Assembly (NCBI GenBank): GCA_964409865.1
Contig: CAYPGE010000015.1
Location: 1-49,276, forward strand
Length of the DNA: 49,276 nt
DNA from: Anammoximicrobium sp964409865
GTDB taxonomy: Bacteria > Planctomycetota > Planctomycetia > Pirellulales > Pirellulaceae
Direction: 5' to 3'
In this document: positions 32,521 to 39,939 of the stretch, in pieces
Layout: each line of letters opens with the position of its first letter
How positions within the stretch are numbered: the first letter of the stretch is position 1
Program-made: the position numbers and the translations under genes
Notes under the pieces: generated by a model
Seen by the model: the letters and a program-made list of their open reading frames with translations, nothing else
Told to the model about the DNA's origin: nothing
Databases searched by the model: none

Positions 32521-32921
32521 CTCAGGAACTCACCACGTCAGAGTTGGAAGCCTATCTGGACGAAGCGCTGGACGCGGAACGGATGGCGGAGATCGAGCGG
32601 GCGCTGCGCGGCCGTCCGGAGTTGCTGCAGCGATTGGCGCAGATCAACGCCCGGCGTGATTGCGGCGTTCACACCGTCGGCGAAATCTGGCGCCGCCATC
32701 ACGTCGGCGTCCCGACGCGCGAAGAACTGGGCAGCTACCTGCTGGGCGTGTTGCCCAAGGAACATGCTGCCTACATCCGCTTTCGCGTGACGACGCTCAA
32801 GTGCCGCTACACGATCGCCAACCTGAGGGACCTACAAGCTCAACAGAAAGAAGCCGAACCCCAAGTCGCGGCCCGCCGCCGGAAGTACTTTCAGTCCAGC
32901 GTCGGACGCCTGCAGGAGTGA
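32517..32921 (+). CDS. Small helical protein coupled to Uma2, anti-sigma-like sequence without zinc ligands
   Basis: The 134-residue protein has two halves. The first (LEAYLDEALDAERMAEIERA) resembles the helix that starts zf-HC2 anti-sigma domains. The second (REELGSYLLGVLPKEHAAYI, then CRYTIANLRDL) resembles a pattern common in planctomycete anti-sigma-like proteins, where a CxxC would be expected at the CRYT position but only one Cys remains. The zinc site therefore appears degenerate. No membrane span. The ATGA overlap with the Uma2 gene implies coupled translation. Function unknown; a regulatory or antidote-like role is speculation. Confidence 0.7.
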   Translation: MTQELTTSELEAYLDEALDAERMAEIERALRGRPELLQRLAQINARRDCGVHTVGEIWRRHHVGVPTREELGSYLLGVLPKEHAAYIRFRVTTLKCRYTIANLRDLQAQQKEAEPQVAARRRKYFQSSVGRLQE

Positions 32922-33081
32922 ACCCGTGCAAGCCCGCGATGGAGGATGGTTGGGCGGTAAGTCGGTGCAGAAGTCCTGTTTCGCTCGGGAGACCAGAATC
33001 AGCTGTTCCCTCGATTGACGACTGTCACGAATCTGCGATACTGAACCGGTGACAGCCCACCTGCTTAGGGAGCGAACGACG

Positions 33082-33468
33082 ATGGAACTCAATTACATCG
33101 AGCAAGACGGCGTGCACATCGTCGCTTTCCTGGAAGCGCGGTTGTTCGACGACGTGGTGGTCCAGGAAAGCCGCCGCCAGATCGAGGAGTTGCTGGCACA
33201 ACACAGCTTCGACCGGCTGTTGTTGGATCTGCGCAGCGTCAGTGTGGCGGGCTCCGCGGCCTTGGGGATGCTGATCCGTTTGAAGTCGAGATGCGCACAA
33301 CGCCATTGCCGGCTCGCGCTCTGCGGTCTGCAGCCTTCGGTCCAGGAAGCGGTTCGCATTACGCAACTGGACAAGATTTTCGAAATCTACAAAGATCTCG
33401 AGGGGGCGGTGGCGGCGCTTCAGACCACTTCTGCCGCAGGGCCGACGGGGCCCACGCTGCTGCGATGA
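33082..33468 (+). CDS. STAS-domain protein (anti-sigma factor antagonist-like) without the phospho-Ser
   Basis: The 128-residue protein is a single STAS domain of the SpoIIAA type: IEQDGVHIVAFLEARLFDD, LLLDLRSVSVAGSAALGMLI, LALCGLQPSVQEAVRITQLD and a FEIYKDLEGAVAAL end. In SpoIIAA the phosphorylation loop reads DSSGLG with the second Ser phosphorylated by SpoIIAB-type kinases. Here it is GSAALG (57-62): Ser58 aligns with the first Ser and Ala59 with the second. Switching by phosphorylation at the standard site is thus not possible. The ATG at 33082 has AGGGAG nine bases upstream. The stop overlaps holA (ATGA). No SpoIIAB-like kinase gene is adjacent. Confidence 0.85.
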   Translation: MELNYIEQDGVHIVAFLEARLFDDVVVQESRRQIEELLAQHSFDRLLLDLRSVSVAGSAALGMLIRLKSRCAQRHCRLALCGLQPSVQEAVRITQLDKIFEIYKDLEGAVAALQTTSAAGPTGPTLLR

Positions 33469-34619
33469 GCGCTGAAGCCGCATCGAGCCAGAACCTTATG
33501 CCGAACACCGTGCACGTTTTTGACTATTTGGACGCCGAGGCGAACTACGTCCCGGCGGCCGTCACGGTCGTGTTTGGGGACGAGCCGTTCCTCAAGCGTC
33601 TGGCGATCCGCAGTCTTCGGCAACGTGTGTTGGGCGACGAGAGCGCGCCGCTGGATCGTTTCGAGGGAGCGTCCGCCCAATGGCGGGACGTCCACGACGA
33701 GTTGTCCACGATGGCCTTGTTCGGCGGCGGCCGGCGACTGGTCTTGATCGACGACGCGGACGATTTCGTCGCCAAGGCTCGGGAGAAACTGGAACAGTAT
33801 GCAGAACGCTCAAAATCGCGCAACGTGTTGGTGTTGAATGTGACGGCGTGGGCCAGCAATACGCGGCTGTACAAGTTCGTCGATTCGCACGGTCTGCAGA
33901 TCGAATGCCGCGCGCCGCAGAAGGCGACGTACGGCAAGACCAAAGTCGTCGATGACGAGCGGATGGTCAAGTGGCTGGCATCCTGGTCCGCAACGGGGCA
34001 TCGCCTCAAGCTGTCCTCGAAGTCGGCTCGGCTGATGCTGGATCTGGTCGGCCCGGAGTTTGGCCTGCTGGACCAGGAACTGGCCAAACTGGCCTTGTTC
34101 ACGCAACCCGGCGGCGAAATTTCGCCAGACACGGTGCAGGACGTGGTTGGCGGCTGGCGTGCCAAGACGGTCTGGGAGATGCTGGACGCAGCCTGCGACG
34201 GGGACGCGGCAGAAGCATTCGCGCAGCTGGAGCGTTTGCTGCAGTCGGTCGATCATCCGGTCGCGCTGTTTGGGCAATTCTCCTGGTCGTTGCGGCGATT
34301 TGCGGCCGCCACCCGGTTGTACCAACGGGCGGAACAGCAGGGCAGGAAGCCGAAGTTGCGCGAGGCGTTGGAGGGCGCCGGATTCCGCGACTGGCCCAAA
34401 GGCACGCTGCAGCGGGCGGAACGGCAACTGATGCAAATGGGCCGTGACCGCGCAGGCCAACTGTACCGCTGGTTGCTGGAAGCCGACCTGGCACTCAAAG
34501 GCTCTCACTCGTCCTCTGATCGCGCTCGGTTCGTCCTGGAGCATCTGATCCTGCGGCTCGCGAAGCAATCAAGTCGTCGAGTTCCGCCCGCAATCGCTCC
34601 AGGATCTCGGCGTACGTGA
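33465..34619 (+). CDS. holA: DNA polymerase III delta subunit
   Basis: The 384-residue protein is the clamp-loader wrench subunit that opens the sliding clamp. The domain begins FDYLDAEANYVPAAVTVVFG and shows family segments EPFLKRLAIRSLRQRVL, LFGGGRRLVLIDDADDFV, LMLDLVGPEFGLLDQELAKL (typical of HolA), VGGWRAKTVWEMLDAACDGD and LLEADLALKGSHSSSDRARFV near the C-terminus. The ATG at 33465 overlaps the STAS stop by four bases; a start at 33498 would also keep the domain. The last 41 codons run inside the convergent ispG gene. The lengthened C-terminus and the 125-nt overlap are unusual; otherwise it is standard in order and size. Confidence 0.9.
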   Translation: MSAEAASSQNLMPNTVHVFDYLDAEANYVPAAVTVVFGDEPFLKRLAIRSLRQRVLGDESAPLDRFEGASAQWRDVHDELSTMALFGGGRRLVLIDDADDFVAKAREKLEQYAERSKSRNVLVLNVTAWASNTRLYKFVDSHGLQIECRAPQKATYGKTKVVDDERMVKWLASWSATGHRLKLSSKSARLMLDLVGPEFGLLDQELAKLALFTQPGGEISPDTVQDVVGGWRAKTVWEMLDAACDGDAAEAFAQLERLLQSVDHPVALFGQFSWSLRRFAAATRLYQRAEQQGRKPKLREALEGAGFRDWPKGTLQRAERQLMQMGRDRAGQLYRWLLEADLALKGSHSSSDRARFVLEHLILRLAKQSSRRVPPAIAPGSRRT

Positions 34620-35688
34620 AGACGCCAACCCTCCGGCCGGATCGCTTCAGATGGACGTGGTGCGGACCGCACCACAGCCCTAAATCGGCGTCGTCGGACT
34701 CGCCGGGGCCGTTGACCCGGCAGCCCATCACGGCGATGGTCAGGGCTTGCCCTTGAGCGTATCGGGTCATCTCCTTGACGCGCTCGGCCAACTCGACGAA
34801 CGCTTCGTTTTCCACTCGCGAGCAGCTGGGACAGGAGATGATATTCAAGCGTCCCTGGCCCGGCGGAACGACCGATCGAACGCGACCGGCGGCGATATCC
34901 GCCAGAATCTGGCGGCCAACGTGAATCTCTTCCGCTTTGCGCCAGTTGGGCACCGTCAACGAGACCCGGATCGTATCTCCCATGCCGCGGCTGATCAGCT
35001 GTTCCAACGCGATCCGTGTTTTGACAATCCCCTCCGGCGGAATGCCGGCCTCCGTCACGCCCAAGTGCAGCGGCACATCCGGCCGGCGCTCGGCAAACCG
35101 GCGATTGACTTCGATCACCTTCATGGGGTCCGAATCTTTCAACGAGACGCAATAGCGGGCAAAGCCGATCGAATCCAGCAACTCGCAGTGCTCCCAAGCG
35201 CTGTCGAGCATCGGCGAAAGGGAATCACGCGGGTCGTATTTGCCTTGCTGGGCCGGATCCACGCTTCCGCAATTGACGCCGACGCGAATGGCGCAATCGT
35301 GCTCTTGTGCGACAGCCGCCAAGTAGCGGACTTTTTCCTGCCAAGGTCTGTTCCGCTCGTGGTGGTACAGATGACCGGGGTTGTAGCGGATTTTGTGGAC
35401 GTGCGGAGCCACGAGTTCCGCCAAGCGGTAGTTCTCCTGGAGATCCACGGACAGATTGGCGGAGCATTGTCGGCGGATCTCCGCGAGTGCCGCTGCGTCT
35501 TGGGCGCTGTCGGCGGCGATGCGGACCACATCCGCTCCAGCCGAGGTCAAGGCTTGGACTTGGGCCACCGTGGCATCGATATCCTGAGTCCTGGTGGCCG
35601 TCATGCTTTGTACCGCCACGGGGTGGCGGTCGCCGATCACGACGGAACCGATACGGACAGCGCGAGTTGGGTTTCGTGGGCCAGTCAC
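34495..35688 (-). CDS. ispG: 4-hydroxy-3-methylbut-2-enyl diphosphate synthase
   Basis: The 397-residue [4Fe-4S] enzyme performs the penultimate step of the MEP isoprenoid pathway. The TIM-barrel half starts VRIGSVVIGDRHPVAVQSMT and includes RYNPGHLYHHE, VGVNCGSVDP and VTEAGIPPEGIVKTRIALE. The iron-sulfur half has SCPSC near 296-300 and GCRVNGPGES, giving the cluster cysteines and the conserved NGPGE. The GTG at 35688 is preferred with AAGG upstream. A longer frame to 35814 would translate a palindromic repeat (35742-35771) and lacks homology. The C-terminus converges on and overlaps holA by 125 bases. No other isoprenoid gene is nearby. Confidence 0.94.
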   Translation of the reverse strand: MTGPRNPTRAVRIGSVVIGDRHPVAVQSMTATRTQDIDATVAQVQALTSAGADVVRIAADSAQDAAALAEIRRQCSANLSVDLQENYRLAELVAPHVHKIRYNPGHLYHHERNRPWQEKVRYLAAVAQEHDCAIRVGVNCGSVDPAQQGKYDPRDSLSPMLDSAWEHCELLDSIGFARYCVSLKDSDPMKVIEVNRRFAERRPDVPLHLGVTEAGIPPEGIVKTRIALEQLISRGMGDTIRVSLTVPNWRKAEEIHVGRQILADIAAGRVRSVVPPGQGRLNIISCPSCSRVENEAFVELAERVKEMTRYAQGQALTIAVMGCRVNGPGESDDADLGLWCGPHHVHLKRSGRRVGVFTYAEILERLRAELDDLIASRAAGSDAPGRTERDQRTSESL

Positions 35689-35741
35689 GGACGCGTTGGA
35701 CCTTTCGTGACAAAATGCTGCCGTTTTGACCGCATCTTTAC

Positions 35742-35771
35742 AAGCCCGGCTCTTCCGAAAAGGCCGGACTT
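35742..35771. repeat. Palindrome AAGCCCGGC-type, copy 2
   Basis: AAGCCCGGC (35742-35750) pairs with GCCGGACTT (35763-35771) with one G-T-type mismatch, and TCTTCC pairs with GAAAAG inside. It is similar to 18425-18452. It lies upstream of the chosen ispG start. Confidence 0.7.
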
Positions 35772-35807
35772 CTTGCACGGCGAGCGCAGCTCCTATCGGG
35801 ATTCTGA

Positions 35808-35836
35808 TTGACACGGCCTATCCCGTGCCCTAAACT
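35808..35836 (+). promoter_or_regulatory. Near-consensus sigma70-type promoter
   Basis: A perfect TTGACA (35808-35813) and TAAACT (35831-35836) are separated by exactly 17 bases. The downstream gene starts at 35977, giving a leader of about 135 nt with no recognised riboswitch. Confidence 0.75.
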
Positions 35837-35976
35837 CGACTTAGGTCGTTCTGGGACACCATTGCTGCGGGAATAAACCGTTGTGCGGCCGGCGAATAGG
35901 ACGTTGACAAGGGCAATCGCCGTCTTATCGCATCCGTCTTGCCTGGCGAGATTTATCGGCCGAAGGAGAATGAATC

Positions 35977-37398
35977 ATGGCATCTCGTGAAAGTCAAGGG
36001 CTGCAGGTCGCACTCATCCTGTTCGTGATGGTCACGGTGGTTCTGGCAGTCACCACCTATCTGTACTTCCGCAGGGCGGAAGAAAACGTCGGGAAGTATC
36101 TCGCCAAGGCCGAAGAGGCGAAACGCGAGAAAGAAACCACGATGAAACTGCAGTTCGAGAACCAGATCCTCAAGCACATCTTGGGCTATGACCGCAAAAC
36201 GGATGCTGAGTTGACAAGCATCAAGCAAGGCTTGGGCGGAAACGAGCAGATGAAGCAGATCCTGGACAACTACGACAAGCACATGAAAATGTACGGTGCC
36301 GGCTACACGGGACAAGATTTGAGCTACACCACGTTGCCGGAACACCTGATCGCCGCCATCAATGCCCGCAATAAGAACCTCGTAGATGCGGATACGATGG
36401 CGAAGGACCTGGAGCGGCAGCGGGAGCAGATTAAGGCAGCCGAAGCCGCACGCGCCAAGAAGGCCGAGGAATCGCTGGCGGCGGTCCAATCGGACTTGGC
36501 TTCGGAGCGAGAGAAATTCAATTCGGAACGCACCAGGATCACCGAAGAAGCCCAGAAGGTCGCCGCCATCCTGCCGCAGAAGAACCAGGAACTGGCGAAA
36601 GTGACCAGCGCTGCCGCTGCGAAGCAGGAGGACCTGACCCGCTCGCTTACCCAACTGAACCAACTGTACGAGGCTCAGAAGGAACAGTATGAAAAGCTGA
36701 GAAAAGGGGTGGATGTGACCTACGAGCGGCCGAACGGCGAGGTGACGTTGGTCAACTCCCGTGCCAACACCGTCTGGATCAACCTGGGTTCCGCGGACAC
36801 CGTCCAGCCGCAGATGATCTTCAGCGTCATCGACCAGAGCGAGACCGGAGTCACCAGGAGCAAGGTGAAGGGACGAATCGAGATCACGCAGATCAAGGAT
36901 CAACACACATCGGAGGCACGTATCCTGGAGGAGACGGACATCGCCAATCCCATCATGCAGGGCGACAAGATCTATTCGCCCGCGTTCCGCAAAGGCCAGA
37001 AGACCCGGTTTGCCTTGGCAGGACTGATCGACATCGACCGAGACGGTAAGAGCGACCAGGCCAAGGTCAAAGCCCTGATCACGATGAACGGCGGACTGGT
37101 CGACGCGGAATTGCTGGATGACGGCAGTATCGCCGGCAAGATGACGATGGACACCCGGTATCTGGTCAAGGGCGATCGCCCCACGGACAAGACGAACCAG
37201 AAACTCATCGAGGGCTTTACCACGATGACCGGCGAGGCCACGCGACTGGGCATCGAGACCATCACGATCGATAGCCTGCTGGACCGCATGGGCTACATCC
37301 CCGACAGCCGCGTCGTGCCGATGACTCGACCTTCCACAACCGGCGACGCCAAGACCGAGACGTTTCGGCCCAAGACCGCACCGGCCGGAACCCGCTGA
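35977..37398 (+). CDS. Membrane-anchored coiled-coil protein with FlgT-C-like domain
   Basis: The 473-residue protein has one N-terminal membrane span (about 9-31, ALILFVMVTVVLAVTTYLYF) and then a long coiled coil (about 33-235, Glu/Lys/Ala/Gln heptads with a break near 95-125). A beta-rich C-terminal part follows: VTYERPNGEVTLVNSRANTV, WINLGSADTVQPQMIFSVID (a SH3-like strand pair resembling the FlgT C-terminal domain), then ILEETDIANPIMQGDKIYSP and a final alpha/beta module. The tail is Thr/Pro-rich. It is probably anchored in the cytoplasmic membrane with the coiled coil outside or along it; orientation is not certain. Similar proteins are, from memory, planctomycete-specific and uncharacterised. 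AGGAG eight bases upstream of the ATG. Confidence 0.8.
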   Translation: MASRESQGLQVALILFVMVTVVLAVTTYLYFRRAEENVGKYLAKAEEAKREKETTMKLQFENQILKHILGYDRKTDAELTSIKQGLGGNEQMKQILDNYDKHMKMYGAGYTGQDLSYTTLPEHLIAAINARNKNLVDADTMAKDLERQREQIKAAEAARAKKAEESLAAVQSDLASEREKFNSERTRITEEAQKVAAILPQKNQELAKVTSAAAAKQEDLTRSLTQLNQLYEAQKEQYEKLRKGVDVTYERPNGEVTLVNSRANTVWINLGSADTVQPQMIFSVIDQSETGVTRSKVKGRIEITQIKDQHTSEARILEETDIANPIMQGDKIYSPAFRKGQKTRFALAGLIDIDRDGKSDQAKVKALITMNGGLVDAELLDDGSIAGKMTMDTRYLVKGDRPTDKTNQKLIEGFTTMTGEATRLGIETITIDSLLDRMGYIPDSRVVPMTRPSTTGDAKTETFRPKTAPAGTR

Positions 37399-37474
37399 GC
37401 CCACAGCGAACTTGGGCTAAAGTCGAAGGAATTCGACCGCCAGGGTGAGCGTGAGCGAGGTCCGTTTCCGCGGA

Positions 37475-38260
37475 TTACGCAATGTCACCGGGCGGTCCGG
37501 GCGATCGCTCCTTCCGCCGCTGGTGGAGCGCGGAGCGGCAGTAGGCCAGCAGGCCGACGGCGATCAACTCCTCTTCCAATTCGTCATCGGTCGGGTTGCC
37601 GAGCGAGCGGGCCACTTCGGCGATCAGCAACTCGGCGAAATGCGAGCGGGCCCGCTGCAGCGTCTTGCGGATACCCGTTTCGGTCAAGGGGATGTTCGGC
37701 TGAAGCTGTTGGCTCAGCGCAGCCGCCATCTGGGCCGATGAGGCATCGGGATGCTCGGCGCGGAATCTGAGCACGCTGAAGTACGGCTGCCCCCCGCAGC
37801 GCTCCGATTCCTGCAGCGCGGTCCAGGCTTTGGCCAGCATCTCGTCGCGCCAGTTCTGGACAAACTGTTCGTCCGACTGGTCAGGGTCCCATTCCGGCGC
37901 GGCCGGCTCGATGGCCTGATCCTCCAGCGGCCGGTGAGCCTTGCGCTGCCGCTTCTGGTAGTCGACCACCAAGTGATAAAGGCTGCTCTTCAGATAATCG
38001 CGGAACCGGCCTCGTTGCGGATCCACGGAGCGGAAAGCGCCTTGGGCCAGCCGCAGGGCGAATTCCTGAAACAAGTCGTCGGCGACATCGGGATTCCGCA
38101 CGGCGCCCAGCAGGTAGCGGTAGGCAGCCCCCTGGTAGCGCTCGATCAGCGCAACGAGCGCGGCATGGGAGTCGTCCCGCGGCGACGCCTGGGCTTGATT
38201 CAACAAGGTCCACATCGTCGAGATGCGACTCAAGCGTGAATGCAGTTCGGCTTCGTTCAT
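37475..38260 (-). CDS. RNA polymerase ECF-type sigma factor
   Basis: The 261-residue sigma-70 family protein has region 2 at about 36-105 (LIERYQGAAYRYLLGAVRNP, VADDLFQEFALRLAQG, GRFRDYLKSSLYHLVVDYQK) and region 4 at about 190-225 (LTETGIRKTLQRARSHFAEL). A linker of about 75 residues between them, rich in Asp, Glu and Trp, is longer than in classic ECFs, and a C-terminal tail of about 35 residues follows. This matches the planctomycete subgroup usually paired with Ser/Thr kinases. No kinase or anti-sigma gene is adjacent, although the coiled-coil gene converges on it. The start at 38260 has GAGAG upstream. Confidence 0.87.
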   Translation of the reverse strand: MNEAELHSRLSRISTMWTLLNQAQASPRDDSHAALVALIERYQGAAYRYLLGAVRNPDVADDLFQEFALRLAQGAFRSVDPQRGRFRDYLKSSLYHLVVDYQKRQRKAHRPLEDQAIEPAAPEWDPDQSDEQFVQNWRDEMLAKAWTALQESERCGGQPYFSVLRFRAEHPDASSAQMAAALSQQLQPNIPLTETGIRKTLQRARSHFAELLIAEVARSLGNPTDDELEEELIAVGLLAYCRSALHQRRKERSPGPPGDIA

Positions 38261-38425
38261 GCGCTCTCAAAAAAGTCTTGTCCCGCCGCCCCGCACCACG
38301 GTAAGACGACGGGCAACTCGGCTTCACTTCACACTCAACAGCCTACCCCTTTGGCGATTAGCATTCAACGACCAATGGCGGGGCGAACCATTTTGCTGAT
38401 GGTGAGGGCAACACGGTTGACGTGC

Positions 38426-39673
38426 CTATTGCGCGGCGAGGACCTCGTGCTCCGTGCTGGTCACCAGATCGCGGGCGTCGATCAAGTTCAGGTAGTAGAC
38501 GATGGTCTTGGGCGGGAGTTCGGCCGTGACGCGTCGCGCGGCGGTGTCCAGGCGGGCGGGTTGGGTCTCCCACTTGCGATCTTGCCAGCGGCCGTCGTCG
38601 AGTGTCAAGGTCAGTTCCGCCTTGGAGATGTCAACCGCGGATTCGTAGGTAGCCCAGACGGTCGAGCCGTCGCGGCCCTGGGCGGTGATCTTGGCCAGCG
38701 GCGGGCCGCCGCACAGGATACTGTCGGCAAAGGCGTGGATCTCGCCCGGCTTCTCGCCGGCCGCGCCGTGTCCGTGCGGCATGCGCACGCGGATCGCCAG
38801 CGTCCGCTGTGCCTGCGGCAGCCGATACGACTTCTGCAGCGAGTCCAACGGATAGGCGAAATCGTTCGTGCCGGTGACCCATAGCATCGGCATCTTTGCG
38901 TGCAGCAGATACACCGAGGGGTCCCACCACGCGAGCCAGCGGGCCGCCTTGTCGCCGCCCAGCGTCTCGAAGTTTTTCAACCAGGCCGAGTTCTCGCCGA
39001 GGAATCCGCAGCCGTAAACCGGCACGGCAAATCGGAATCGGGGATCGACGCCGGCCACGATGCACGTCAGATAACCGCCCCAGGAAATACCCGTCACGCC
39101 GATGCGGCTGGCGTCGATTTCCGGGCGGGCGCGGAGCAGCGAGTGGGCCAGCAGGGCGTCGGCGACGGCGTGGTAAGTCCACTGGTCGGTCGCCGGCTGG
39201 TCGACCTGGTCGAAGCCGCCCCAGCCCGGCGGGCCGCCGTCCGCGTGGCGTTTCCAGCCTCGCTTGCCGGGCTCGTCGCGGACTGGCAGGCAACCGCACA
39301 GGTCCATCGAGATGGCCGCATAACCGCGGCTGGTCCACAGCCGGACCCAACCGTCGAATGCGGTTCCGCCGCCGCCGTGGATCAGAACCATGGCGGGGGC
39401 CTTTTTCTCCGGACTGGCTCCGGCGGGAGCGGCATAGTAGGCGAACACGCGCGTCGGCTTTCCCTGGTACGGCAAGCCTTCGTAAAACAACGATTGCACC
39501 TCGGGCGCGGTGACCTCTGGGGCGGGAAATTCCTGCGGCGTCTTGCCGAGGTGTTCCAAATCCCAGCACGGTGGAACCGCACCGGCTTCGGCGCACCAGC
39601 CAGGACCGGCGGCAACCAGGAAGGACAACACGGACAGGCACAACCAGGCGAACGGGCGAAGATGACGATTCAT
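38426..39673 (-). CDS. Secreted alpha/beta hydrolase (acetyl xylan esterase/dienelactone hydrolase-like)
   Basis: The 415-residue precursor has a signal peptide (hydrophobic 8-24, cleavage near Trp-Cys-Ala). The alpha/beta hydrolase core shows an HGGGG oxyanion loop at 99-103, nucleophile Ser197 in GISWGG, Asp271 in TGTNDFAYP and a His cluster at 300-302 (MPHGHG), so a complete triad is likely. A C-terminal beta-rich extension (about 325-415) is attached. The context of secreted carbohydrate-active genes favours an esterase on plant or algal polysaccharides, but the substrate cannot be read. The ATG at 39673 has TGAGGA upstream. It is transcribed away from the DUF5010-like gene. Confidence 0.87.
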   Translation of the reverse strand: MNRHLRPFAWLCLSVLSFLVAAGPGWCAEAGAVPPCWDLEHLGKTPQEFPAPEVTAPEVQSLFYEGLPYQGKPTRVFAYYAAPAGASPEKKAPAMVLIHGGGGTAFDGWVRLWTSRGYAAISMDLCGCLPVRDEPGKRGWKRHADGGPPGWGGFDQVDQPATDQWTYHAVADALLAHSLLRARPEIDASRIGVTGISWGGYLTCIVAGVDPRFRFAVPVYGCGFLGENSAWLKNFETLGGDKAARWLAWWDPSVYLLHAKMPMLWVTGTNDFAYPLDSLQKSYRLPQAQRTLAIRVRMPHGHGAAGEKPGEIHAFADSILCGGPPLAKITAQGRDGSTVWATYESAVDISKAELTLTLDDGRWQDRKWETQPARLDTAARRVTAELPPKTIVYYLNLIDARDLVTSTEHEVLAAQ

Positions 39674-39939
39674 GGTGATCCTCACGTCGAGTCTCGAAAG
39701 GAAGCGGTCCGCTCAGACGCGTCCCGCGCGGCAACGGGACTGGCATGTTACCAGAGCAACCCGTGCCCTGACAAGCTTCTTAAGCACCCTGGACGCCGCG
39801 CCGGCAGCGCAATAGACTCCACGCAGCGCCGGCCATCGGCCCCGCGGTCGATCACGTGGGCCGGCCTCGCCGAGACCGGCAACGAGTCTCGGAGATACTC
39901 GGCCACGTGGGTTTCTTCACATTCCATAAGGTGAATCCG

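Noticed and set aside
37422..37437. Hairpin GTCGAA-GGAA-TTCGAC between convergent genes
   Set aside because: A six-pair stem with a GNRA-type loop, but no T-tract; too weak to call a terminator.
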